From positions 10,323,513-10,387,512 of the forward strand of contig NC_092577.1 of NCBI RefSeq assembly GCF_037975245.1: DNA of 64,000 nucleotides. The letters are read 5' to 3'. Under the pieces are notes generated by a model. That model saw only the letters and a program-made list of their open reading frames with translations, was not told the DNA's origin and did not search any database. Positions 10,874 through 21,900 of this stretch are shown piece after piece; position 1 is the stretch's first letter, and each line of letters opens with the position of its first letter. Source of the stretch: Apostichopus japonicus (taxonomy: Eukaryota > Echinodermata > Holothuroidea > Aspidochirotida > Stichopodidae). A program made the position numbers and the translations under genes.

Positions 10874-11390
10874 GATCTGGAGAGATGCAAATATCGACCA
10901 TTCATTTAACCAAGCTCATCAACTGGATGTTAAAAGAGAAGATAGCGACTGTGAAAAACTAGGGGAGAGCTACATTTTTCATTTATCAATCAAAGTGAAG
11001 GAGGAATTAAACAACAGAGAAAAATTATCTGAGAATGCAGGATATGGAGGTGTTCATTATCGTAAGCGAGAGAAACCTAACCAATGCAGCTAGTGCAACA
11101 AAAGTTTTGATCGTTCCAGCGATTGGAAGACTCACGAAAGGATGCACACAGGAGAGAAATCATATCAATGTAGCTATTGTAAGAAAACACTTTCTCAATT
11201 TGGACAGTGAAGAGACATGAAAGGACACATACAGGAGAGAAACCTTATCAATGTAGTTATTGCCACAAATAGTTTGTTAACCCTGGCGATTTGAAAAAAA
11301 CATGAAAGAATACACACTGGAGAGAAACCTAATCATTGTAGGTATTGCAAATGTTCGCTTGGTCTAGTACTTGAACGTCAATGAAAGAAC
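10874..11390 (+). pseudogene. Broken C2H2 zinc-finger gene, first part
   Basis: A plausible 3' splice site (TTCATATTTTCAG, ending 10873) precedes a frame open for 72 codons from 10875. The frame runs into EKPNQCS and then a TAG at 11091-11093, exactly where a finger needs a residue between its two cysteines (C-S-stop-C). After the stop the same frame gives [21 protein letters not shown] and a second finger start YQCSYCKK, ended by TGA at 11208-11210. The next fingers continue only after frame changes (TGEKPYQCSYCHK-stop at about 11238-11271; HERIHTGEKPNHCRYCK near 11303-11350). The H..H-TGEKP-C..C spacing is diagnostic of C2H2 zinc fingers, which usually bind DNA. Several stops and frameshifts show that it is no longer functional. 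The segment before the fingers carries VKRE and VKEE, which fit the SUMO-acceptor pattern psi-K-x-E. Confidence 0.85.
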
Positions 11391-11863
11391 TGTTACGAGA
11401 AAGCAACTTAGTTTTCTCGTGTGTATGTATTTTCTATCTAGCCTGTTTTACCTTTATAAATTGTTTCTTGCTTTAATGTTTAAACTGGGAGGTCCCTAGT
11501 TTGTGTAACTTAAGTTTGAGTTTATTGCTGGCTGCAAGAAATGGTTCTTCCTGCCTGGGCTTAATGTTATCTGTCTGGTGGACAAGGCCACCTTTGTTCT
11601 TAGTATATGGGGAACAGTTGGGGGTGCATAGACAGTGGGGCGGGGTTGGCTATTTCCAAATTGGTCAGTTAATCATGTATATGATTCTACACAGTTACAG
11701 GGTCGTTTATAATGTCGTGCAAGGAGCGTTTTTAGGCATTAAGTTGGGGTATATTTAATGTAAGTTGCTAGGCAGAATCTATGCTGAATTTGTACGTTGT
11801 ATTAGGGGCTTAGGTTATTTTTGGCTTCTGCAGAGGATCGGGTTATGCACTCTGCAGCTGTAG
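11391..11863. mobile_element. Possible insertion splitting the zinc-finger relic
   Basis: This 473-bp stretch has no zinc-finger similarity and lies between two runs of finger remnants. AAGAAC occurs directly before it (11385-11390) and directly after it (11864-11869), which could be a target-site duplication. It starts TGTTACGAG, a start common among LTRs of invertebrate retrotransposons, and contains a TATAAA (about 11455). Its right end (CTGTAG) lacks the canonical CA. Because fingers themselves repeat AAAGAAC in their linkers, the direct repeat could also be ordinary finger sequence. A solo LTR is only one option. No coding capacity is recognised. Confidence 0.35.
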
Positions 11864-12180
11864 AAGAACACAGGAGAGAAGCCATATCATTGTAGCTATT
11901 GTATCAAAGCGTTTGTACTATCCAGTCAGTTGAAGGACCAAAAGAACACATACAAGAGAGAAGCCATATCAATGTAGTTATTGTAAGAAAAAGTTTGCTT
12001 GGTCTAGCAATTTGACGACCACCAAAGAACACTTACTGGAGAGAAGCCATATCAATGTAGCTATATTGTAGGTAAAATTTTGCTTGGTCTAGCAATTTGA
12101 AGGACCATATGAAAGAACACATGCAGGAGACAAGCCATATCAATGTAGCCATTGTAAGAAAAAAGAGCCTAACTTCACAC
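11864..12180 (+). pseudogene. Broken C2H2 zinc-finger gene, second part
   Basis: Remnants of at least four more C2H2 fingers on the plus strand. Readable pieces are [51 protein letters not shown] followed by a frameshift, FAWSSNLKDHMKEH, and a final YQCSHCKKK near 12137-12165. Each piece lies in a different frame from the last, and the second histidine or the linker is often damaged. Fingers here resemble those at 11091-11350, so both parts probably belonged to one gene. A possible poly(A) signal AATAAA follows at 12238-12243, in DNA too A-rich for this to mean much. Confidence 0.85.
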
Positions 12181-12300
12181 TAAGTCAACATAGAGATCTA
12201 ACCTAGCCATCTGTTTATTCGCTCAAGTTGTGTCGCAAATAAAATAAAAAATATCCATGTAAAACTGAAATATTCGTCCACATGTTAGCCTAACAACCAC
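12181..12300. other. Spacer between zinc-finger relic and satellite 2
   Basis: AT-rich sequence with no recognised gene. It contains AATAAA at 12238-12243, which might be the old 3' processing signal of the zinc-finger gene. Satellite-like sequence begins at about 12301. Confidence 0.4.
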
Positions 12301-12705
12301 ATACAGTAATCAATCTACAGTAATCAATCTCTACATATATATACGTTTATAGCTGCATGATTTCATTAGCCCGGGCTGTAGAGGCCTACAGTAATCAATC
12401 TTTAGATTCTCTGTAATTGTATACAAGTCCTATCAAGGTATATATGCAGAGATGTACAGTGAGTGTTAAGTAGGTATTATTAGTGTTTGAACCATTGCCT
12501 TAATTTTGGTACTATGAAAGTTCCCATATAATGGTCTAGATACATTCATTTGAATAAATTTTCAGGCCCATAAGAATCATTGATTGTTGCCTATCCTAAG
12601 TTTCCTACCAACATTATGACCCCCTCCCTACAGTAATCAAACTGTAGATTCCTTGCAATCGTATACAAGTCCTATAAGTATATATGCAGAGATATACAGT
12701 GAGTG
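12301..12705. repeat. Diverged edge copies of satellite 2
   Basis: The array begins abruptly in the last third of a Y module. The motif ACAGTAATCAATCT is present twice in 20 bp, followed by CTACATATATATACG, a diverged form of CTAGCTATATG. The sequence carries private differences from the core array (CATTAGCCCGGG for TAATTGACCAGGG, GAACCATTG for GAGCCATTG, AACATTATGACC). The copy is cut after CAGTGAGTG by the 883-bp insertion. Higher divergence is expected at an array edge, where homogenisation is weakest. Confidence 0.9.
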
Positions 12706-13588
12706 CATATCAATTCCTTAGCGCTCTTCCTTGTGCAGCGGCGGAAAGTCACAACAGTTACTACCCACACCCCTCGTTGACTTACTGTTAGGCCATGTTT
12801 TTCTTCACTGATAACAGTTCTTTCCTCATTTCATTACACTTTGTCTAAAACATCTTTAGAAAGGTGAAATAAATCTCTTCATATCTCTGTTGTTTCCTAG
12901 TTTCTATTTAGCATGGCACAATCGGACTTTGGGGGTTAAAAAATGTAAAAATACGTAACTTTTGAAAACCAAAAGTCACACGTAAAACACACATGGCAAC
13001 ATGTAGCGTCGTGTGGCTTTTGAAACTCCCATTTTTGAAAGTTCAATTGTGTCACTATAACACTGGCCCTCCTCTTTGTCTAAATTGAATATGCATTACA
13101 AATGAGTGACAGATTCTGTACATATAAAAATTATTGTGATTGGTTTAAGTTTTCAATCGGACCTAGGGGTAACAAATGAGAGTCTTCGTTAGAAAATATC
13201 GACCTTCTATAGCCCAACCTCGAGAGAGGCTATTGTAGACGCCCGCATGGTAGCGCCTAGTATAGGGGACTGTAACTACGCACTGTTTAATCGTTTATGT
13301 GTAATTGTATAAAAATTGGTTATTGTACTGTTAAGAACTCAAAATTAGTTTAAAACCACATTTATTGGTAGTTTTTTCACCCAAATTCCCATATACATTG
13401 AGAATGCAATAGTTTGCGTCACAGCAATATATAAAAAAAAAACGCAACAGAATGGCTCAGTCCAATCTTCCTGACCGCGTTGATCCACAGCGCTCACGTA
13501 TGGGAGCGATGAGTCACACTTAATCCTTCGAAGAGCTTATATTGCAGTACTTTTTAGTGTCGTTTTGGGGGGTGAAGGAATTGATATG
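12706..13588. mobile_element. 883-bp element with 14-bp terminal inverted repeats
   Basis: Inserted in satellite 2 between CAGTGAGTG (ending 12705) and TAAAGTAGG (from 13589). Uninterrupted copies read GAGTGTAAAGTAGG. The element begins CATATCAATTCCTT and ends with the exact inverse, AAGGAATTGATATG. No target base is clearly duplicated. A 2-bp TG duplication is possible if the element ends at GATA. An internal inverted repeat (CAAAAGTCACACG near 12969 with CGTGTGGCTTTTG near 13011) adds secondary structure. No reading frame of useful length exists, so it is non-autonomous. I cannot assign a superfamily. Confidence 0.8.
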
Positions 13589-13701
13589 TAAAGTAGGTAT
13601 TATTATTGTTTGGATCAACGACTTAATTTTGGTACTATGAAATCCCCACAATATGGTCTAGATACATTCATTTGAATAAATTTTCAGGCCCATAGGAATC
13701 A

Positions 13702-16700
13702 TTGGTTATTTCCTATCTTCAGTTTTCTACCCATATCCGGCTCCCCCCCCCCCTGCAGTTATCATTCTTTAGATTCACTGCAATTGTATACAAATGCAGA
13801 GATTATTGCCTAGATCCTATATTCCCTACCCAGATCCTGACCCCCACCCCCTACAGTAATCAATCTCTAGCTATATGTTTATAGCTCCATGATTTAATTG
13901 ACCAGGGCTGTACAGGCTTACAGTAATCAATCTTTAGATTCTCTATAATTGTATACAAGTCCTATCAAGGTATATATGCAGAGATGTACAGTGAGTGTTA
14001 AGTAGGTAATATTAGTGTTTGGATCAAAGCCTTAATTTTGGTACTATGAAAGTTCCCATATAATGGTCTAGATACATTCATTTGAATAAATTTTCAGGCC
14101 CATAAGAATCATTGATTGTTGCCTATCCTAAGTTTCCTACCAACATCATGACCCCCTCCCTACAGTAATCAAACTCTAGATTCCTTGCAATCGTATGCAA
14201 GTCCTATAAGTGTATATGCAGAGATATACAGTGAGTGTAAAGTAGGTATTATTATTGTTTGGATCAACGCCTTAATTTTGGTACTATGAAAGTTCCCATA
14301 TAATGGTCTAGATACATTCATTTGAATAATTTTTCAGGCCCATAGGAATCATTGACTATTTCCTATCTTCAGTTGTCTACCCATATCCTGACCCCCCCCC
14401 CCCCCTGCAGTTATCATTCTTTAGATTCACTGCAATTGTATACAAATGCAGAGATTATTGCCTAGATCCTCTATTCCCTACCCAGATCCTGACCCCCACC
14501 CCCTACAGTAATCAATCTCTAGCTATATGTTTATAGCTCCATGATTTAATTGACCAGGGTCGTACAGGCCTACAGTAATCAATATTTAGATTCTCTATAA
14601 TTGTATACAAGTCCTATCAAGATATTTATGCAGAGATGTACAGTGAGTGTTAAGTAGGTAATATTAGTGTTTGAGCCATTGCCTTAATTTTGGTACTATG
14701 AAAGTTCCCATATAATGGTCTAGATACATTCATTTGAATAAATTTTCAGGCCCATAAGAATCATTGATTGTTGCCTATCCTAAGTTTCCTACCAACATCA
14801 TGACCCCCTCCCTACAGTAATCAAACTCTAGATTCCTTGCAATCGTATACAAGTCCTATAAGTATATATGCAGAGATATACAGTGAGTGTAAAGTAGGTA
14901 TTATTATTGTTTGGATCAACGCCTTAATTTTGGTACTATGAAAGTTCCCATATAATGGTCTAGATACATTCATTTGAAAAAAATTTCAGGCCCATAAGAA
15001 TCATTGATTGTTGCCTATCCTAAGTTTCCTACCAACATCATGACCCCCTCCCTACAGTAATCAAACTCTAGATTCCTTGCAATCGTATACAAGTCCTATA
15101 AGTATATATGCAGAGATATACAGTGAGTGTAAAGTAGGTATTATTATTGTTTGGATCAAGCCTTAATTTTGGTACTATGAAAGTTCCCATGTAATGGTCT
15201 AGATACATTCATTTGAATAATTTTTCAGGCCCATAGGAATCATTGACTATTTCCTATCTTCAGTTTTCTACCCATATCCTGACCCACCCCCCCCCCCTGC
15301 AGTTATCATTCTTTAGATTCACTGCAATTGTATACAAATGCAGAGATTATTGCCTAGATCCTCTATTCCCTACCCAGATCCTGACCCCCACCCCCTACAG
15401 TAATCAATCTCTAGCTATATGTTTATAGCTCCATGATTTAATTGACCAGGGCTGTACAGGCCTACAGTAATCAATATTTAGATTCTCTATAATTGTATAC
15501 AAGTCCTATCAAGGTATATATGCAGAGATGTGCAGTGAGTGTTAAGTAGGTAATATTAGTGTTTGAGCCATTGCTTTAATTTTGGTACTATGAAAGTTCC
15601 CATATAATGGTCTAGATACATTCATTTGAATACATTTTCAGGCCCATAAGAATCATTGATTGTTGCCTATCCTAAGTTTCCTACCAACATCATGACCCCC
15701 TCCCTACAGTAATCAAACTCTAGATTCCTTGCAATCGTATGCAAGTCCTATAAGTGTATATGCAGAGATATACAGTGAGTGTAAAGTAGGTATTATTATT
15801 GTTTGGATCAACGCCTTAATTTTGGTACTATGAAAGTTCCCATAAAATGGTCTAGATACATTCATTTGAATAATTTTTCAGGCCCATAAGAATCATTGAC
15901 TATTTCCTATCTTCAGTTTTCTACCCAAATCCTGACCCCCCCCCCTGCAGTTATCATTCTTTAGATTCACTGCAATTGTATACAAATGCAGAGATTATTG
16001 CCTAGATCCTCTATTCCCTACCCAGATCCTGACCCCCACCCCCTACAGTAATCAATCTCTAGCTATATGTTTATAGCTCCATGATTTAATTGACCAGGGC
16101 TGTACAGGCCTACAGTAATCAATATTTAGATTCTCTATAATTGTATACAAGTCCTATCAAGGTATATATGCAGAGATGTGCAGTGAGTGTTAAGTAGGTA
16201 ATATTAGTGTTTGAGCCATTGCCTTAATTTTGGTACTATGAAAGTTCCCATATAATGGTCTAGATACATTCATTTGAATAAATTTTCAGGCCCATAAGAA
16301 TCATTGATTGTTGCCTATCCTAAGTTTCCTACCAACATCATGACCCCCTCCCTACAGTAATCAAACTCTAGATTCCTTGCAATCGTATACAAGTCCTATA
16401 AGTATATATGCAGAGATATACAGTGAGTGTAAAGTAGGTATTATTATTGTTTGGATCAACGCCTTAATTTTGGTACTATGAAAGTTCCCATATAATGGTC
16501 TAGATACATTCATTTGAAAAAAATTTCAGGCCCATAAGAATCATTGATTGTTGCCTATCCTAAGTTTCCTACCAACATCATGACCCCCTCCCTACAGTAA
16601 TCAAACTCTAGATTCCTTGCAATCGTATACAAGTCCTATAAGTATATATGCAGAGATATACAGTGAGTGTAAAGTAGGTATTATTATTGTTTGGATCAAG

Positions 16701-18983
16701 CCTTAATTTTGGTACTATGAAAGTTCCCATGTAATGGTCTAGATACATTCATTTGAATAATTTTTCAGGCCCATAGGAATCATTGACTATTTCCTATCTT
16801 CAGTTTTCTACCCATATCCTGACCCACCCCCCCCCCCCTGCAGTTATCATTCTTTAGATTCACTGCAATTGTATACAAATGCAGAGATTATTGCCTAGAT
16901 CCTCTATTCCCTACCCAGATCCTGACCCCCACCCCCTACAGTAATCAATCTCTAGCTATATGTTTATAGCTCCATGATTTAATTGACCAGGGCTGTACAG
17001 GCCTACAGTAATCAATATTTAGATTCTCTATAATTGTATACAAGTCCTATCAAGGTATATATGCAGAGATGTGCAGTGAGTGTTAAGTAGGTAATATTAG
17101 TGTTTGAGCCATTGCTTTAATTTTGGTACTATGAAAGTTCCCATATAATGGTCTAGATACATTCATTTGAATACATTTTCAGGCCCATAAGAATCATTGA
17201 TTGTTGCCTATCCTAAGTTTCCTACCAACATCATGACCCCCTCCCTACAGTAATCAAACTCTAGATTCCTTGCAATCGTATGCAAGTCCTATAAGTGTAT
17301 ATGCAGAGATATACAGTGAGTGTAAAGTAGGTATTATTATTGTTTGGATCAACGCCTTAATTTTGGTACTATGAAAGTTCCCATATAATGGTCTAGATAC
17401 ATTCATTTGAATAATTTTTCAGGCCCATAAGAATCATTGACTATTTCCTATCTTCAGTTTTCTACCCATATCCTGACCCACCCCCCCCCCCTGCAGTTAT
17501 CATTCTTTAGATTCACTGCAATTGTATACAAATGCAGAGATTATTGCCTAGATCCTCTATTCCCTACCCAGATCCTGACCCCCACCCCCTACAGTAATCA
17601 ATCTCTAGCTATATGTTTATAGCTCCATGATTTAATTGACCAGGGCTGTACAGGCCTACAGTAATCAATATTTAGATTCTCTATAATTGTATACAAGTCC
17701 TATCAAGGTATATATGCAGAGATGTGCAGTGAGTGTTAAGTAGGTAATATTAGTGTTTGAGCCATTGCCTTAATTTTGGTACTATGAAAGTTCCCATATA
17801 ATGGTCTAGATACATTCATTTGAATAAATTTTCAGGCCCATAAGAATCATTGATTGTTGCCTATCCTAAGTTTCCTACCAACATCATGACCCCCTCCCTA
17901 CAGTAATCAAACTCTAGATTCCTTGCAATCGTATACAAGTCCTATAAGTATATATGCAGAGATATACAGTGAGTGTAAAGTAGGTATTATTATTGTTTGG
18001 ATCAACGCCTTAATTTTGGTACTATGAAAGTTCCCATATAATGGTCTAGATACATTCATTTGAAAAAAATTTCAGGCCCATAAGAATCATTGATTGTTGC
18101 CTATCCTAAGTTTCCTACCAACATCATGACCCCCTCCCTACAGTAATCAAACTCTAGATTCCTTGCAATCGTATACAAGTCCTATAAGTATATATGCAGA
18201 GATATACAGTGAGTGTAAAGTAGGTATTATTATTGTTTGGATCAAGCCTTAATTTTGGTACTATGAAAGTTCCCATGTAATGGTCTAGATACATTCATTT
18301 GAATAATTTTTCAGGCCCATAGGAATCATTGACTATTTCCTATCTTCAGTTTTCTACCCATATCCTGACCCACCCCCCCCCCCCCTGCAGTTATCATTCT
18401 TTAGATTCACTGCAATTGTATACAAATGCAGAGATTATTGCCTAGATCCTCTATTCCCTACCCAGATCCTGACCCCCACCCCCTACAGTAATCAATCTCT
18501 AGCTATATGTTTATAGCTCCATGATTTAATTGACCAGGGCTGTACAGGCCTACAGTAATCAATATTTAGATTCTCTATAATTGTATACAAGTCCTATCAA
18601 GGTATATATGCAGAGATGTGCAGTGAGTGTTAAGTAGGTAATATTAGTGTTTGAGCCATTGCTTTAATTTTGGTACTATGAAAGTTCCCATATAATGGTC
18701 TAGATACATTCATTTGAATACATTTTCAGGCCCATAAGAATCATTGATTGTTGCCTATCCTAAGTTTCCTACCAACATCATGACCCCCTCCCTACAGTAA
18801 TCAAACTCTAGATTCCTTGCAATCGTATGCAAGTCCTATAAGTGTATATGCAGAGATATACAGTGAGTGTAAAGTAGGTATTATTATTGTTTGGATCAAC
18901 GCCTTAATTTTGGTACTATGAAAGTTCCCATATAATGGTCTAGATACATTCATTTGAATAATTTTTCAGGCCCATAAGAATCA
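13702..18983. repeat. Satellite 2 block 1: ~1.54-kb S+M repeats
   Basis: Y starts at 13702, 14352, 15243, 15896, 16783, 17437, 18329 and 18984 give the series S M S M S M S. Private markers recur at ~1.54 kb: CATTTGAAAAAAATTTCAGG at about 14973, 16513 and 18055, and GACCCACCCC before the C-run at about 15281, 16822 and 18369. The block is therefore three tandem copies of a two-unit (650+890) repeat. Confidence 0.9.
14521..14538. repeat. Hairpin dyad present once per Y module
   Basis: AGCTATATGTTTATAGCT forms a perfect 7-bp stem around TGTT. It recurs in nearly every Y module (for example 17606 onward, 24360 onward, 55862 onward). In a subset of modules (many between 25490 and 33360, and again near 37080, 41702, 60709, 61357 and 63305) the third base is A (CTAGATATATG), which breaks one pair of the stem. 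It may only be a lineage marker. Confidence 0.75.
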
Positions 18984-21900
18984 TTGACTATTTCCTATCT
19001 TCAGTTTTCTACCCAAATCCTGACCCCCCCCCCCCCCCTGCAGTTATCATTCTTTAGATTCACTGCAATTGTATACAAATGCAGAGATTATTGCCTAGAT
19101 CCTCTATTCCCTACCCAGATCCTGACCCCCACCCCCTACAGTAATCAATCTCTAGCTATATGTTTATAGCTCCATGATTTAATTGACCAGGGCTGTACAG
19201 GCCTACAGTAATCAATATTTAGATTCTCTATAATTGTATACAAGTCCTATCAAGGTATATATGCAGAGATGTGCAGTGAGTGTTAAGTAGGTAATATTAG
19301 TGTTTGAGCCATTGCCTTAATTTTGGTACTATGAAAGTTCCCATATAATGGTCTAGATACATTCATTTGAATAAATTTTCAGGCCCATAAGAATCATTGA
19401 TTGTTGCCTATCCTAAGTTTCCTACCAACATCATGACCCCCTCCCTACAGTAATCAAACTCTAGATTCCTTGCAATCGTATACAAGTCCTATAAGTATAT
19501 ATGCAGAGATATACAGTGAGTGTAAAGTAGGTATTATTATTGTTTGGATCAACGCCTTAATTTTGGTACTATGAAAGTTCCCATATAATGGTCTAGATAC
19601 ATTCATTTGAATAATTTTTCAGGCCCATAGGAATCATTGACTATTTCCTATCTTCAGTTGTCTACCCATATCCTGACCCCCCCCCCCCCCTGCAGTTATC
19701 ATTCTTTAGATTCACTGCAATTGTATACAAATGCAGAGATTATTGCCTAGATCCTCTATTCCCTACCCAGATCCTGACCCCCACCCCCTACAGTAATCAA
19801 TCTCTAGCTATATGTTTATAGCTCCATGATTTAATTGACCAGGGCTGTACAGGCCTACAGTAATCAATATTTAGATTCTCTATAATTGTATACAAGTCCT
19901 ATCAAGGTATATATGCAGAGATGTGCAGTGAGTGTTAAGTAGGTAATATTAGTGTTTGAGCCATTGCTTTAATTTTGGTACTATGAAAGTTCCCATATAA
20001 TGGTCTAGATACATTCATTTGAATAAATTTTCAGGCCCATAAGAATCATTGATTGTTGCCTATCCTAAGTTTCCTACCAACATCATGACCCCCTCCCTAC
20101 AGTAATCAAACTCTAGATTCCTTGCAATCGTATACAAGTCCTATAAGTATATATGCAGAGATATACAGTGAGTGTAAAGTAGGTATTATTATTGTTTGGA
20201 TCAACGCCTTAATTTTGGTACTATGAAAGTTCCCATATAATGGTCTAGATACATTCATTTGAATAATTTTTCAGGCCCATAGGAATCATTGACTATTTCC
20301 TATCTTCAGTTGTCTACCCATATCCTGACCCCCCCCCCCTGCAGTTATCATTCTTTAGATTCACTGCAATTGTATACAAATGCAGAGATTATTGCCTAGA
20401 TCCTCTATTCCCTACCCAGATCCTGACCCCCACCCCCTACAGTAATCAATCTCTAGCTATATGTTTATAGCTCCATGATTTAATTGACCAGGGCTGTACA
20501 GGCCTACAGTAATCAATATTTAGATTCTCTATAATTGTATACAAGTCCTATCAAGGTATATATGCAGAGATGTGCAGTGAGTGTTAAGTAGGTAATATTA
20601 GTGTTTGAGCCATTGCCTTAATTTTGGTACTATGAAAGTTCCCATATAATGGTCTAGATACATTCATTTGAATAAATTTTCAGGCCCATAAGAATCATTG
20701 ATTGTTGCCTACCCTAAATTTCCTACCAACATCATGATCCCCTCCCTACAGTAATCAAACTCTAGATTCCTTGCAATCGTATACAAGTCCTATAAGTAAA
20801 TATGCAGAGATATACAGTGAGTGTAAAGTAGGTATTATTATTGTTTGGATCAACGCCTTAATTTTGGTACTATGAAAGTTCCCATATAATGGTCTAGATA
20901 CATTCATTTGAATAATTTTTCAGGCCCATAGAAATCATTGACTATTTCCTATCTTCAGTTTTCTACCCATATCCTGACCCCCCCCCCCTGCAGTTATCAT
21001 TCTTTAGATTCACTGCAATTGTATACAAATGCAGAGATTATTGCCTAGATCCTCTATTCCCTACCCAGATCCTGACCCCCAACCCCCTACAGTAATCAAT
21101 CTCTAGCAATATGTTTATATCGCCATGATTAAATTGACCAGGGCTGTACAGGCCTACAGTAATCAATATTTAGATTCTCTATAATTGTATACAAGTCCTA
21201 TCAAGGTATATATGCAGAGATGTGCAGTGAGTGTTAAGTAGGTAATATTAGTGTTTGAGCCATTGCTTTAATTTTGGTACTATGAAAGTTCCCATATAAT
21301 GGTCTAGATACATTCATTTGAATAAATTTTCAGGCCCATAAGAATCATTGATTGTTGCCTATCCTAAGTTTCCTACCAACATCATGACCCCCTCCCTACA
21401 GTAATCAAACTCTAGATTCCTTGCAATCGTATACAAGTCCTATAAGTATATATGCAGAGATATACAGTGAGTGTATAGTAGGTATTATTATTGTTTGGAT
21501 CAACGCCTTAATTTTGGTACTATGAAAGTTCCCATATAATGGTCTAGATACATTCATTTGAATAATTTTTCAGGCCCATAGGAATCATTGACTATTTCCT
21601 ATCTTCAGTTGTCTACCCATATCCTGACCCCCCCCCCCTGCAGTTATCATTCTTTAGATTCACTGCAATTGTATACAAATGCAGAGATTATTGCCTAGAT
21701 CCTCTATTCCCTACCCAGATCCTGACCCCCACCCCCTACAGTAATCAATCTCTAGCTATATGTTTATAGCTCCATGATTTAATTGACCAGGGCTGTACAG
21801 GCCTACAGTAATCAATATTTAGATTCTCTATAATTGTATACAAGTCCTATCAAGGTATATATGCAGAGATGTACAGTGAGTGTTAAGTAGGTAATATTAG

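Noticed and set aside
12706-13588. tRNA or small-RNA gene inside the 883-bp element
   Set aside because: Only a 5-bp hairpin (13491-13508) was found; no cloverleaf or internal promoter boxes were seen.
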